Source: Clostridium algidicarnis DSM 15099
GTDB taxonomy: Bacteria; Bacillota; Clostridia; Clostridiales; Clostridiaceae
Direction of reading: 5' to 3'
Assembly: GCF_002934235.1 (NCBI RefSeq)
Contig: NZ_PTIS01000011.1
Location: 26,543-90,542, forward strand
Length of the DNA: 64,000 bases
Below the pieces are notes generated by a model. It did not search any database and had not been told where the DNA came from. It saw nothing but the letters and a program-made list of their open reading frames with translations. A program made the translations under genes and the position numbers. Within the stretch, counting starts at the first letter, position 1, and every line of letters begins with the position of its first letter. This document shows, piece after piece, positions 54,006 to 63,979 of this stretch.

Positions 54006-54962
54006 CTAAAATTTAAAAACATCATTTTTAATCTTTTTAAATATAGGTGGAAGTGCTTCAGTTATAGTTTTATTTTCCATATAGCTTAGGCTCTCCGGGC
54101 AATTTTTAAATACAACTTTGTAGGCGTATAAATATTGAAAGCTGAGTGCAAATTTATTTTCAAAGTATGCATTTAAAGTTTTATCTCCATATTTACTATC
54201 TCCAATTATAGGATTACCTAAAAATGATAAGTGAGCCCTAAGTTGGTGACTTCTTCCTGTTAAAAGTTCTATTTCTATAAATGAAAATCCTCCATTACTT
54301 TGTATTGTCTTAACTTCCATTGCTATTCTTTTAGTATCAGGTCTCATGTCTTTAAATACTTCAGATCTGTTTTCTTCACCATTTTTAGATATATAAGCTT
54401 CATATACCCCATCTTTTATTCTTCCCTTAACTAAAGCACAGTAATACTTTTTTATTTTTCTTTCTCTTATCATTTCATTTAGAGCTTTAAGAGAATCAAA
54501 ATTCTTTCCAAATATCACGATGCCAGACGTATTTCTATCAAGTCTATTACAAGAAGCTGGTGTAAATGTTAATTCTTTTTCTGGTATGTAGTCACCTTTT
54601 TCATATAAATAAGTAAGTACGTAATCTGTAAGTGTTGGTTCGCCTTTTTTCTTATCAGAATGAACTAATACTCCTGGCCACTTTTCTAATAAGAGCATAT
54701 TTGCATCTTCATAGACTGATTTGAAATCAGCTTTTGCATTTTGGAACTTTAGTCCCTCTTCCTTTTTACTTTCTATATTTCTTATGGTAACTATATCACC
54801 TTGCACTAAAGAATATTTTTCTTTAGCCTTAACTCCATTTATCTTTACATCACCTTTTCTTATAACCTTATATATAGCACTTAAAGGTACATCCTTTAAT
54901 AACTTTCTTAAAAATTTATCTAGTCTTTGACCTGCTTCATTTATTCCAATTTCTACATTCAT
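54006..54962 (-). CDS. RluA-family pseudouridine synthase
   Basis: 318 aa. An N-terminal S4 RNA-binding domain (about 11-60; AGQRLDKFLRKLL, GDVKINGVKAKEKYSLVQGD) precedes the catalytic domain with Asp142 in CNRLDRNTSG, followed by ELLTGRSHQLRAHLSFLGNPIIGD. Modifies rRNA or tRNA uridines; exact site unknown. Confidence 0.93.
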   Translation of the reverse strand: MNVEIGINEAGQRLDKFLRKLLKDVPLSAIYKVIRKGDVKINGVKAKEKYSLVQGDIVTIRNIESKKEEGLKFQNAKADFKSVYEDANMLLLEKWPGVLVHSDKKKGEPTLTDYVLTYLYEKGDYIPEKELTFTPASCNRLDRNTSGIVIFGKNFDSLKALNEMIRERKIKKYYCALVKGRIKDGVYEAYISKNGEENRSEVFKDMRPDTKRIAMEVKTIQSNGGFSFIEIELLTGRSHQLRAHLSFLGNPIIGDSKYGDKTLNAYFENKFALSFQYLYAYKVVFKNCPESLSYMENKTITEALPPIFKKIKNDVFKF

Positions 54963-55010
54963 AACACCACTCCTATCAAACTAACTGCACATACCTAAAG
55001 TATTTTTAAA

Positions 55011-55044
55011 AGCTGTGCCACGATATTATATCATAAACACAGCT
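55011..55044 (-). terminator. Terminator of the M20 amidohydrolase gene
   Basis: AGCTGTG with CACAGCT around a loop of about 20 nt and a T-rich tail on the minus strand. Confidence 0.6.
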
Positions 55045-55076
55045 ATTTTATAATTATACTTTAGATTAATACTTAA

Positions 55077-56282
55077 TTATTCTCTTGTCAAATATTCATA
55101 AGCCATATTACATTGAAGTGCAACCCCTATTGGTAAACAATTTTCATCTATATCAAACAAGTCACCATGAGCTGGATTACTTATGCCCTTTTCAAAATTA
55201 GCACTACCTAAAAAATAAAATACTGATGGTCTTTCCATAGCAAAGTAAGCAAAACTTTCTACGCCCATACTAGGATGTTTAAGTTTTATAATGTTTTCTT
55301 CTCCTATTACTCTTGGTGCAGTATCTTCTAAAAGTTTTACCATTTCATCATCATTATAAAGACAAGGATAACTTTCATCTATTTTTATTTCTACTCTTCC
55401 TCTTAAAGATTCTGCTATACCTTTTGATATTTCAGTAACTCTTTTTTTTGCATACTCTCTTTGTTCATTGGTCATAGTTCTTATTATACCTTTAATTTCC
55501 ACTTCTTTTGGTATTATGTTTTCCGCTGTCCCCCCATGTATACTACCTATAGTTATAACAGATGGATATACAGGTGACAGTTCTCTACTTACTATACTTT
55601 GCAAAGACATTATTATATTGCTAGCTATTAATATTGGATCTATAGTATCTTCTGGGTGAGCTCCATGGCCTCCTTTACCCTTTACCTTTATAGTAAATGG
55701 GTTAGACGCTGCATTAAAAACATCTCTTTTAATACCTATCTTTCCCGCCTCTATAGCTTCTGATACATGAAGTCCAATTATTGCATCTACATATGGATCT
55801 TCAAGTACCCCTTCTTTTATCATATACTTTGCGCCACCAACAGTTTCTTCTGCTGGCTCAAATAATAGTACTATATTTCCCTTTAATTCTTTTTTAATAC
55901 TATTTAAAATCTTGGTTGCTCCTAATAATATAGTAGTATGAGCATCATGACCACAAGCATGCATTTTACCCTCTACCTTAGATGTATAAGAACAAACTTT
56001 AGCGTCTTTTATAGGCAAAGCATCTATATCTCCTCTTAAAGCTATAGTTTTAACTTTATCAGCACCTGCTTTTTCACCTTTTATTAATGCATATATTCCA
56101 GTTCCTGCTACAGACTTATAAGGTATTCCTTCTTTATCTAGAATATCTTTTATCTTCTTTGATGTTCTATATTCTTCGAATCCAAGTTCAGGGTTTTCAT
56201 GTATATCCCTTCTTATATAAACTAATTCTTCTTTTATTTCTTCAGCCATTTTTAGAAAATCTATTTTTTCTTCCAAAATCAT
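55077..56282 (-). CDS. M20 family amidohydrolase (N-acyl-amino-acid type)
   Basis: 401-aa metallo-amidohydrolase. Metal-binding signatures are ALRGDIDALPI, MHACGHDAHTTILLGA and LFEPAEETVGGAKYMI, then IIGLHVS and GGHGAHPE in the lid domain. Relatives cleave N-acyl amino acids or aminobenzoyl-glutamate; substrate unknown. ATG 56282 lies only a few nt after AAAGGAG, so the TTG two codons on may also serve. Confidence 0.9.
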   Translation of the reverse strand: MILEEKIDFLKMAEEIKEELVYIRRDIHENPELGFEEYRTSKKIKDILDKEGIPYKSVAGTGIYALIKGEKAGADKVKTIALRGDIDALPIKDAKVCSYTSKVEGKMHACGHDAHTTILLGATKILNSIKKELKGNIVLLFEPAEETVGGAKYMIKEGVLEDPYVDAIIGLHVSEAIEAGKIGIKRDVFNAASNPFTIKVKGKGGHGAHPEDTIDPILIASNIIMSLQSIVSRELSPVYPSVITIGSIHGGTAENIIPKEVEIKGIIRTMTNEQREYAKKRVTEISKGIAESLRGRVEIKIDESYPCLYNDDEMVKLLEDTAPRVIGEENIIKLKHPSMGVESFAYFAMERPSVFYFLGSANFEKGISNPAHGDLFDIDENCLPIGVALQCNMAYEYLTRE

Positions 56283-56346
56283 TTCTCCTTTATATATCCT
56301 TTAACATTATATTTCTATATTTCACTAGTTTTCATATCTAATCTTC

Positions 56347-58338
56347 TTATGACCAATAAACTTTTATAATATCATCATCTTTTAACTTATCTACATATGA
56401 AGCTTCTTTTTTATTAAGTTCTAAAGTTATCTTGCCTTTTAACATGGTAAGATCAAAATTTATATAATCAAATATATCCACAAAAATATATTCCTTTTTC
56501 CCTTTAAGAATTATTTCATCCCCATTTATATTTACTGTGATTTCTATTAATTCATCTTTTATTAATTCATCTTTTAAGTTATTATCACCTTTATTATTTA
56601 ATGTTATATCTTTATATATCCTATCTCCTTCTCTTATTACATAGTCATCTTGAAGCCTTTTCCCTTCTATTGTAAATATGCCTTCTTCTTTTAGTATATA
56701 ATATTTGAAATCTTTTAGTGTTAAGATGTTTATTATTTCAATAGTATCTTCATCTTTTATTATAGAATCTATAGCCTTTTCTTTACCATTAATCATACAT
56801 TTAGGCTCTAAGTTTTGAATTTCATCATTATAGAAAAATGATACAGAATCTAGACTTTTTATATACTCTTTTATATTAGGTTCCGAATCCTTCCCATCCA
56901 ATGCAAACTTTACATCTATAGTGTCTCCTTCTTTAACTGTGGAATCTAAACTACCTTCTTTTCCATTTATAAATATGGTAGAATTTTTGCCAAGACTACC
57001 AAAGGCTAATCGTTTACTGCCGTTTAACGTAAATCTTATATTCTTACCATTATGTCCTACTAACATCTTAGGATTTATACCTGCTTGAAGTAATGCATCT
57101 ATAACCTTATGATCTTGAACATTAAAAAGACTTATTACATCTCCATTTAGATAAACATCTATAAAATTTTCACCTAGACTTTTTATTGCCATAAGACCTA
57201 TTCCAAGCACTGTAACCCCTATGCTACCAAGAGAATTATCTAGACATATGCAATCTAAAACTGCCTCTCTTCCCTTTATAGCAGTTCTTTCAAGTGGTAT
57301 ATTAAGCTTTTCGCTAAGCTTTTCCCTAATGTATGGTGTGTGAGCTCCTCCCCCTACAAAAAAAACAGCACTTGGAGACTTATCTCCATTAAGCTCTAAT
57401 ATTTTATGAGCGATTGCATCAGTTATCTTATCTACAACTGGGAGTATAAGCTTTATTATTGTCTCTGATTTAACCTTATTTTCTAATCCTAGCACATCTT
57501 TATATGTTATATCCTCGTTAATTAAAAGTGACTTTTTTATAATTTCAGCTGTATTAAAGTCTACTAGGCAGTTTTGTGCTATAACTTCTGTTATTTCATC
57601 TCCTGCCATCTGAACCATTCCAAAAGCTGATATACTATCTTTATTACTTATAGCAATATCTGAGGTACCAGCTCCTATATCTACTAAAGCTAAATTTAAT
57701 AATCTTAAATTTTTAGGTATGGTGGCTTCTATAGCTGCAATAGGCTCTAAAGTAAGACTTACAACCTTTAAATTAAGTTTATTCATTACTGAATATAAGC
57801 TATCTATTACCGTTCTTGGCAAAAATGTAGCAATAACTTCAACACCTATATTTTTCCCCTTATGAGATAAAAGATTTGATATCACATATCCATTAAGGTA
57901 ATAATTTACTATGCTATATCCAACGCAATAAAGCTTACCATTTGAAGATTTACTTGTTTCATCTTCTGCCTTATTAACTGCTGTAAGTTCAAGCTTTCTA
58001 AGTATCTCTTTGTTTATTTCCTTATCCTCATTTATATCTAAATCAGCCTTTACCTTTGTAGTTCTTAAAAATCTTCCAGCAGCAGCTATTGCTACTTCTT
58101 TTAGTTTAATACCTAACTTGTCCTCTAGGTTAAGTTTAACAGTTTCAACGGCTTCAGATACCTTGTTTATATCATGAATTTGACCGTCTATCATAGATCT
58201 TTCTTCATGTTCTACATAATGTTCCGCTATAACTTTAAATTTTTTATTTTCTACTATTCCAACTGTTCCTATAACAGATCTAGTTCCTATATCTAAAGCA
58301 AATATTATATCTTTAGCATTTATATTTATTTTATCCAT
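56347..58338 (-). CDS. FtsA/PilM-like actin-fold ATPase with beta-grasp-like tail
   Basis: 663 aa. An actin-type N-terminal domain (about 1-390): FALDIGTRSVIGTVGIV (phosphate 1), VALVDIGAGTSDIAI-type block as LALVDIGAGTSDIAIS (phosphate 2) and VFFVGGGAHTPYI (adenosine). An FtsA-like 1C region replaces actin subdomain 1B. The last about 260 residues hold repeated short units: NGKEGSLDSTVKEGDTIDVK, NGKEKAIDSIIKDEDTIEI, EGKRLQDDYVIREGDRIYK and a final LNKKEASYVDKLKDDDIIKV. These look like beta-grasp (ThiS-like) modules. Not the divisome FtsA itself; function unknown. Confidence 0.8.
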   Translation of the reverse strand: MDKININAKDIIFALDIGTRSVIGTVGIVENKKFKVIAEHYVEHEERSMIDGQIHDINKVSEAVETVKLNLEDKLGIKLKEVAIAAAGRFLRTTKVKADLDINEDKEINKEILRKLELTAVNKAEDETSKSSNGKLYCVGYSIVNYYLNGYVISNLLSHKGKNIGVEVIATFLPRTVIDSLYSVMNKLNLKVVSLTLEPIAAIEATIPKNLRLLNLALVDIGAGTSDIAISNKDSISAFGMVQMAGDEITEVIAQNCLVDFNTAEIIKKSLLINEDITYKDVLGLENKVKSETIIKLILPVVDKITDAIAHKILELNGDKSPSAVFFVGGGAHTPYIREKLSEKLNIPLERTAIKGREAVLDCICLDNSLGSIGVTVLGIGLMAIKSLGENFIDVYLNGDVISLFNVQDHKVIDALLQAGINPKMLVGHNGKNIRFTLNGSKRLAFGSLGKNSTIFINGKEGSLDSTVKEGDTIDVKFALDGKDSEPNIKEYIKSLDSVSFFYNDEIQNLEPKCMINGKEKAIDSIIKDEDTIEIINILTLKDFKYYILKEEGIFTIEGKRLQDDYVIREGDRIYKDITLNNKGDNNLKDELIKDELIEITVNINGDEIILKGKKEYIFVDIFDYINFDLTMLKGKITLELNKKEASYVDKLKDDDIIKVYWS

Positions 58339-58468
58339 TTTGTACTTCGCCTTTCTATTAAAAATCTCTTATAACCATGATCTTCACCGTTTACATATAT
58401 TATACAACAAAGCCATGTAAAATCGTATTGCTTTTTTATATAACTAATAACCTCTATATTTAGTGTAT

Positions 58469-60475
58469 TTAATTTAATTTTGTTATTAATTTATTCATAT
58501 ATAGCACCTTAAAGTCAAATCTTCTTTTAATTCCATCCGTAAATTCTATTTCTAACTCATAGTCCTCTACAGAACTTATTACCCCCTCCTTAAACGCCTT
58601 ATGGTAAATTTTATCCCCTTTTTTATAAGGTATAGATATTCGTTCTTCTTGTAACTTACACTCTTTTAAAAATGGTGATATCTCTCTTTTCTTCCCCCTC
58701 ATATATTCAGTAGAATATATGAATAAGTTATCTATAGCCCTTGTTATTGCAACATAAAATAATCTACGTTCTTCTTCTAAACTATCCTTTTTACTATTTA
58801 CATGTGGTATTATGTCATCATTGCAATTTATTATATACACATTTTTAAATTCCATTCCTTTTACCCCATGAATAGTGCTCATTATAACAGCATCTTTATT
58901 TTTAACCTTTTTACTTTTTTCTAGCTCTTCCTTTACATTTTCTACGTGAGCTAAAAATAAAATAATACTGTTATATTCTTCAGAAGCATTTTTAAATTCC
59001 TCTAATATCTCTTCTAAATCTGATAGCTTAATTTTAAACTTTTCACTATACTCCCTAAGATAATTTATATACCCAAGATCTGTAATAATAAAATCTATAG
59101 CACTTCTTAAAGACAATTTATTAAGCCATAAAATATCTTTTCGAAGCGTATCTACAGCCTTTGCTTGAAAGGCAGCTAAACCATCAATATCTTTCAATAT
59201 ACAAAAACAATCATCTTTAAATTTATAATTTCTAACTTTATCTAAATTCACTTTGCTTATATATCTAAAAGGTTTGTTTATTATCCTACAAAAATCTTGC
59301 CTGTTGAAAGGATCTATTGAAAGTCTTAAGTAAGCTATCATATCCTTACATATAAAATGTTCAAAAAAATTATATTCTTTGTCTAGTAGTACAAAAGGAA
59401 TCTTATTCCTTATAAAGGTGTCTATAAGTGGTCTTGATTCAAGATTGGTTCTATATAAAATAGCGTTGTCCTTATACTTGCAATCTTCCATTTCTAAATA
59501 TAAGCTTATTTTTTGTGATATATCGTTACTTTGGAAGGCTTCATCTAGCACCTGTTTATTAAATATAGGTTTTCTATCTTTTCTATAAGATTTTATAACC
59601 TTATCATTTCTCATTTTATTAAATTCTATAAGGTTTTTTGCTGTTTCTACTATATTTTCTGTACTTCTATAATTGTATGACAGATATACCTTACTTCCAT
59701 CTTTAAATGTATTAGAAAAGTCAACCATACATTCTGGCTTAGATCCTCTAAATGAGTATATACATTGGTCTTCATCCCCCACTACAAATATTGAATTATA
59801 TTTGTTTAAAAGTTTAAGTATATGTATTTGAGTATCATCACAATCTTGAAATTCATCTACTAACATATATTTGAAAAGTTTTCTATATCCGTCTAAAATC
59901 TTTTTATTTTCTTCAAAAAGCTGTGCAGTATTTATTTGAATATCATCAAAATCCCAAAGCCCCTTTTCTTTTTTATAGTTTTCATAGCTTTCAAAACAAT
60001 TTTTAAAAATTTCTTTATCCATACTAGGATTAAAATCTTCTATATTTATAAAGCTGCTCTTTAAAATAGATATGTCATTAAGTACCTCCCTTACCTTTTC
60101 TTCACCTATCTCATCTAAATATTTAACAAGTACATTATTTATTATTCTATAGGTGTCTCTTTGTTCTATAATTTTTATATTCCCATAGTGTCTGTTACAT
60201 ATTTTATAAAATAGTCCATGGAATGTTCCAAAAAACGGTGCATTTGTATCCTTTGTCATCTTTAAATATCTTTCCTTCATATTCTGTGCCGCAGACCTTG
60301 TAAATGTTATAACTACAATATTATTAGGATTTACATTTAACTCTTTAACAATATAGTTAACCCTATTCACTATTACAGTAGTCTTACCACTTCCTGGTGC
60401 AGATATTATTAAAAGGTTTTTCTCTTTTGTTGTAACTGCATTTTTTTGATATTCATCTAAAGAAAAACTCATCAT
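58469..60475 (-). CDS. UvrD/PcrA-like superfamily 1 helicase
   Basis: 668-aa DNA helicase. Q-motif FSLDEYQKNAV, Walker A SAPGSGKTTVIVNRV (about 25-39), FTRSAAQNMKERY (motif Ia), LVDEFQDCDDTQ (motif II), VGDEDQCIYSFRGS (motif III), YLSYNYRST (IV) and MSTIHGVKGMEFKNVY with RRLFYVAITRA (V-VI). Probably repair or recombination. ATG 60475 with AAAGGAATG upstream. Confidence 0.93.
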   Translation of the reverse strand: MMSFSLDEYQKNAVTTKEKNLLIISAPGSGKTTVIVNRVNYIVKELNVNPNNIVVITFTRSAAQNMKERYLKMTKDTNAPFFGTFHGLFYKICNRHYGNIKIIEQRDTYRIINNVLVKYLDEIGEEKVREVLNDISILKSSFINIEDFNPSMDKEIFKNCFESYENYKKEKGLWDFDDIQINTAQLFEENKKILDGYRKLFKYMLVDEFQDCDDTQIHILKLLNKYNSIFVVGDEDQCIYSFRGSKPECMVDFSNTFKDGSKVYLSYNYRSTENIVETAKNLIEFNKMRNDKVIKSYRKDRKPIFNKQVLDEAFQSNDISQKISLYLEMEDCKYKDNAILYRTNLESRPLIDTFIRNKIPFVLLDKEYNFFEHFICKDMIAYLRLSIDPFNRQDFCRIINKPFRYISKVNLDKVRNYKFKDDCFCILKDIDGLAAFQAKAVDTLRKDILWLNKLSLRSAIDFIITDLGYINYLREYSEKFKIKLSDLEEILEEFKNASEEYNSIILFLAHVENVKEELEKSKKVKNKDAVIMSTIHGVKGMEFKNVYIINCNDDIIPHVNSKKDSLEEERRLFYVAITRAIDNLFIYSTEYMRGKKREISPFLKECKLQEERISIPYKKGDKIYHKAFKEGVISSVEDYELEIEFTDGIKRRFDFKVLYMNKLITKLN

Positions 60476-60612
60476 TTCATTCCTTTCTTAAATCTTATAT
60501 TAAATTAATGCTAATAATCATTATGTCCACTTTTACTATCTATATTTATACTATCATATATCTTTATAAATATTATTTGTTAAAATAAAATATTAATATA
60601 TATAAGATAAAT

Positions 60613-60640
60613 TTGTTATATAATATATATAGGTTATAAT
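60613..60640 (+). promoter_or_regulatory. Possible promoter of the nicotinate phosphoribosyltransferase gene
   Basis: TTGTTA (60613-60618), 16 nt, TATAAT (60635-60640). Confidence 0.5.
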
Positions 60641-60673
60641 TATATAAAAGCTTAATTTAAAAGGAGATTTGAT

Positions 60674-62161
60674 ATGGCTAATATAACAAAATTCGACGTT
60701 CATAATCATAGAAATCTTACTATGTTAGTAGATTTTTATGAATTAACCATGGGCAACGCTTATTTAAATAGCAACGTAGCAAATAAAATTGCCTATTTTG
60801 ACATGTTTTTTAGAAAAGTGCCTGATGGTGGTGGATATTGCATAATGGCTGGTGTAGACCAACTAATTCAGTATCTAAGTAGCCTTGAATTTACAAAAGA
60901 AGATATATCTTATTTAAAATCTAAAAATCTATTTTCTGATGATTTCTTAAAATATCTTGAAGATTTTAAATTCTGCTGTGATGTTTGGGCTGTGCCTGAG
61001 GGAAATCCTGTTTTTCCAAATGAACCCTTAGTAACAGTAAAAGGACCTATCATTCAATCTCAATTTATTGAAACTATGATCTTACTTACTATTAATCATC
61101 AAACCCTTATAGCCACTAAATCTAATAGAATATGTAGGGCTGCTGGAGATAGACCTGTTATGGAATTTGGCTCTAGAAGGGCTCAGGGGTATGATGGTGC
61201 TATTTATGGAGCAAGAGCTTCTGTTATAGGTGGTTGTAGTTCTACAGCATGTACTATCGCTGATGAAATCTTTGACATACCAGCTGCTGGAACCATGGCT
61301 CATAGTTGGGTTCAATTATTTGAAACTGAATACGATTCATTTAAAGCTTGGGCAGAAACCTATCCTGAAAATTGTGTTCTTCTTGTAGATACTTATAATG
61401 TTATAAAGTCAGGTATACCTAATGCAATAAAAGTTTTTGATGAGATACTTAAACCACAAGGACTAAAACCTTCTGCTATTAGAATAGATAGTGGTGATAT
61501 TACCTATCTTACAAAGTTATGTCGTAAAATGTTAGATGATGCTGGTTATGAAGACTGTGGAATTATTATTTCTAATTCACTAGATGAGTATATAATCTCT
61601 GACGTTCTATCACAGGGCGCCAAAATAGATAGCTTTGGAGTTGGTGAGAGGTTAATTACCGCTAAATCAGAACCAGTCTTTGGTGGTGTCTACAAGTTAT
61701 GTGCAATAGAAGAAGATAATGGAAGCATAACACCCAAAATTAAAATAAGTGAAAACGAAGAAAAAATAACTAATCCGGGTTTTAAAAAGATTTACAGAGT
61801 ATTTGATAAGAAAACGCATACAGCTATAGTAGATTTAATAACTTTAAATGATGAGGTTATAGATGAAACCAAGCCTCTTGAAATATTTAACCCTGTTTAT
61901 ACATGGAAAAAGAAAAAAATAAAAGATTATTATGTAAAAGACCTTATGGTAAAGATATTTGATAAAGGTGAAGCTATATACCAAAGCCCACCGGTACTTG
62001 AAATAAAAGAGTACGCAAAAAAAGAAACCTCCAAACTTTGGCCTGAAGTATTAAGATTCGAAAATCCTCATACTTATTATGTGGACTTATCTACAAAGCT
62101 TTGGGGTGTAAAACAAAACTTATTACATAAATATTCTGAATCCTATAAAGACAACGAATAA
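60674..62161 (+). CDS. pncB: Nicotinate phosphoribosyltransferase
   Basis: 495-aa enzyme of NAD salvage: nicotinate + PRPP to nicotinate mononucleotide. LLVDFYELTMGNAYL at the start, MEFGSRRAQGYDGAIYGARAS (with active-site His region later in AGTMAHSWVQLFETE), LLVDTYNV and IRIDSGDI are typical of the type II enzymes. AAGGAG lies before ATG 60674. Terminator follows. Confidence 0.95.
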   Translation: MANITKFDVHNHRNLTMLVDFYELTMGNAYLNSNVANKIAYFDMFFRKVPDGGGYCIMAGVDQLIQYLSSLEFTKEDISYLKSKNLFSDDFLKYLEDFKFCCDVWAVPEGNPVFPNEPLVTVKGPIIQSQFIETMILLTINHQTLIATKSNRICRAAGDRPVMEFGSRRAQGYDGAIYGARASVIGGCSSTACTIADEIFDIPAAGTMAHSWVQLFETEYDSFKAWAETYPENCVLLVDTYNVIKSGIPNAIKVFDEILKPQGLKPSAIRIDSGDITYLTKLCRKMLDDAGYEDCGIIISNSLDEYIISDVLSQGAKIDSFGVGERLITAKSEPVFGGVYKLCAIEEDNGSITPKIKISENEEKITNPGFKKIYRVFDKKTHTAIVDLITLNDEVIDETKPLEIFNPVYTWKKKKIKDYYVKDLMVKIFDKGEAIYQSPPVLEIKEYAKKETSKLWPEVLRFENPHTYYVDLSTKLWGVKQNLLHKYSESYKDNE

Positions 62162-62175
62162 AAAGGTAATAGCAG

Positions 62176-62208
62176 AAGGCTTTCAGTAATTTGATTATTG
62201 AAAGCCTT
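62176..62208 (+). terminator. Terminator of the nicotinate phosphoribosyltransferase gene
   Basis: AAGGCTTTCA with its complement and a T-rich tail. Confidence 0.75.
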
Positions 62209-62232
62209 TCTACTCTTAAATTTCATATGGTA

Positions 62233-62424
62233 CTATAATATCATTTCTTCTGATTCATCTGGTTCTTCTGTGTTTAACCCCATTAATTTATCTAGTAATA
62301 TACTACTATTGAAATCATAAAGTTTAAATGGACATTGATTATCTTTATTACAAGAAAAAAATACGCAATCTTTAAAACATTCCTCTACTTTTTTATCATT
62401 AGACCAAAATGGACAATAGCTCAT
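62233..62424 (-). CDS. Small Cys-rich protein, unknown
   Basis: 63 aa from ATG 62424, with GGGGAAG 8 nt upstream; the frame extends 8 codons further upstream without a site. Five Cys in the first half (SYCPFWSN, EECFKDCVFFSCNKDNQCPF) suggest a metal-binding or disulfide fold. The tail is acidic (EEPDESEEM). Not recognised. Confidence 0.6.
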   Translation of the reverse strand: MSYCPFWSNDKKVEECFKDCVFFSCNKDNQCPFKLYDFNSSILLDKLMGLNTEEPDESEEMIL

Positions 62425-62602
62425 ATCTTCTTCCCCCTTTACCACCATTGCTAATTAAAATCATTATATTCTAATTTTTCTAAAAACTAAAGGGATAAAT
62501 GTAAATATTATGTTACATATAAATAAATTAAATACTTATTAATTTATATGTAATTTTCTATTTACTATTTTAAAGATTATGATATAATTTATAAGGTTAC
62601 TA

Positions 62603-62641
62603 TAGTGTTTTCTCCTTGTACCCACTACTAAAAAAAGGAGG
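62603..62641 (+). promoter_or_regulatory. preQ1-I riboswitch
   Basis: P1 is TAGTG (62603-62607) with CACTA (62623-62627). The loop CTCCTT (62612-62617) pairs with AAGGAG (62635-62640), which is the ribosome site, forming an H-type pseudoknot; the A-rich tail (CTAAAAAAA) lies between, and GTACCC precedes the P1 3' strand as in class I. Binding preQ1 would hide the Shine-Dalgarno of queT. Confidence 0.85.
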
Positions 62642-62648
62642 TCTTTTT

Positions 62649-63203
62649 ATGAATAACAAACTAATAATAATTTTATTTTCTTTTTTAACCTTATTTATGC
62701 TCTTTGTAGTATTTAAATATTATTTAAAAGAAATATCTTTAAACAAAATGATGAAAATGGCTGTGGTAGCAGCTATATATGCAATAATAACCATGGGTCT
62801 TGCTCCTATAAGTTACGGTCCTATTCAATTTAGGATTTCAGAGGTTATGGTATTACTAGCATTTATAGACCCACTTTACGTACCAGGATTAGTTTTAGGT
62901 TGTGTCATTGCAAATATTACTAGTCCACTTGGTATAGTAGATGTCTTCTTTGGAAGCTTTGCCACCACTATAAGCTTATTTATGATAACAAAATCAAAAA
63001 ATGTTATTATATCTTCTTTATGGCCAGCAATCTTTAATGGTGTTATTTTAGGCCTAGAATTTACCTTATTAACAAATGCTCCCTTTATAGCAACCGCTTT
63101 ATATATAGCTTTAGGAGAATTTGTAGTAGTTACAATACTTGGCTCTACTATCCTTAAAGTAATCCTAAGTAAAAACCATATTGTTGATCAGTTGAGACTA
63201 TAG
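62649..63203 (+). CDS. queT: Queuosine precursor transporter QueT
   Basis: 184-aa ECF S-component with about six helices: MNNKLIIILFSFLTLFMLF, then LNKMMKMAVVAAIYAIITMGLAPISYGPIQFRISEVMVLL and ANITSPLGIVDVFFGSFATT, the QueT family blocks (former DUF988). ATG 62649 is used; an in-frame TTG at 62616 lies inside the riboswitch and is not a start. Control by preQ1 fits its role in queuosine precursor uptake. Confidence 0.93.
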   Translation: MNNKLIIILFSFLTLFMLFVVFKYYLKEISLNKMMKMAVVAAIYAIITMGLAPISYGPIQFRISEVMVLLAFIDPLYVPGLVLGCVIANITSPLGIVDVFFGSFATTISLFMITKSKNVIISSLWPAIFNGVILGLEFTLLTNAPFIATALYIALGEFVVVTILGSTILKVILSKNHIVDQLRL

Positions 63204-63212
63204 TAACTTAAT

Positions 63213-63254
63213 AAAAATAACCTTAGCTAAAGATAATTAGCTAAGGTTATTTTT
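63213..63254 (+). terminator. Terminator of queT
   Basis: AAAAATAACCTTAGCTAA with its complement and a T-run. Confidence 0.85.
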
Positions 63255-63427
63255 ATATCTTTATAGAATATAAATTGATTTAAATCTTAAAAATGAAATG
63301 ATAAAATATTAACAATTGCACCTATGTTTAAACCATTCAATAGATAGAATTTTAATTATTGTTACTATATCTATAGTCTGTTTTTATACCATAGGCATAA
63401 TTGATACAATAGTTAATTTACAAACTT

Positions 63428-63763
63428 CTACTTGTCACACTTCTTTCCAGAATTCTTAACTACTGTAACATTAATAATTTCATTTTGGAAAGCCTTTAAC
63501 AAAGCCTTTTCTAAAACCTTTTCCTGATCAAAGTTGGCTATATCCTTACAAACAGCAAATACCTTGTTAAGTTCTCCATACACATTTCTATATGAAAGTG
63601 TTACATTGGGTTTATCATACTCAACATCAACTATCTTAAGACCCCAAGAGATTTGAGCAAAGTCCTCATTAATTTGCAGTTTCGTCATATCTCTTAATTT
63701 TTCGTCTTCTATTTTTGGGTTTTCAATTATTATTAATTCATCCCCTACTTTATATTTACTCAT
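63428..63763 (-). CDS. Conserved-looking small protein, unknown
   Basis: 111 aa, no membrane segment. Beta-rich N-terminal half (SKYKVGDELIIIENPKI, WGLKIVDVEYDKPNVTLSY) and a helical C-terminal half (QEKVLEKALLKAFQNEI) ending in KNSGKKCDK. The ATG at 63763 has AAAGGAGG upstream, so it is a real gene. I recognise no family. Confidence 0.6.
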   Translation of the reverse strand: MSKYKVGDELIIIENPKIEDEKLRDMTKLQINEDFAQISWGLKIVDVEYDKPNVTLSYRNVYGELNKVFAVCKDIANFDQEKVLEKALLKAFQNEIINVTVVKNSGKKCDK

Positions 63764-63959
63764 ATTCTACCTCCTTTAATTCAAGTTTGTAATTCAATTT
63801 TATCATAACTTCTTTAAACATACCATTATATAAACAATTTATATAATAATTTATAAATATATCTTAACCTAAACATAGATTTAAATCCTTCCACTAATTA
63901 TCATAGTTAGAGTATAATTTTAGTAGGCAGAACTAGTATAAAAAACTATATAAATAAAA

Positions 63960-63979
63960 GGAGATGCAAAAACATCTCC
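63960..63979. terminator. Hairpin near the right edge
   Basis: GGAGATG-CAAAAA-CATCTCC, with T-rich sequence on its minus-strand 3' side; it may end a minus-strand gene beyond the window. Confidence 0.5.
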
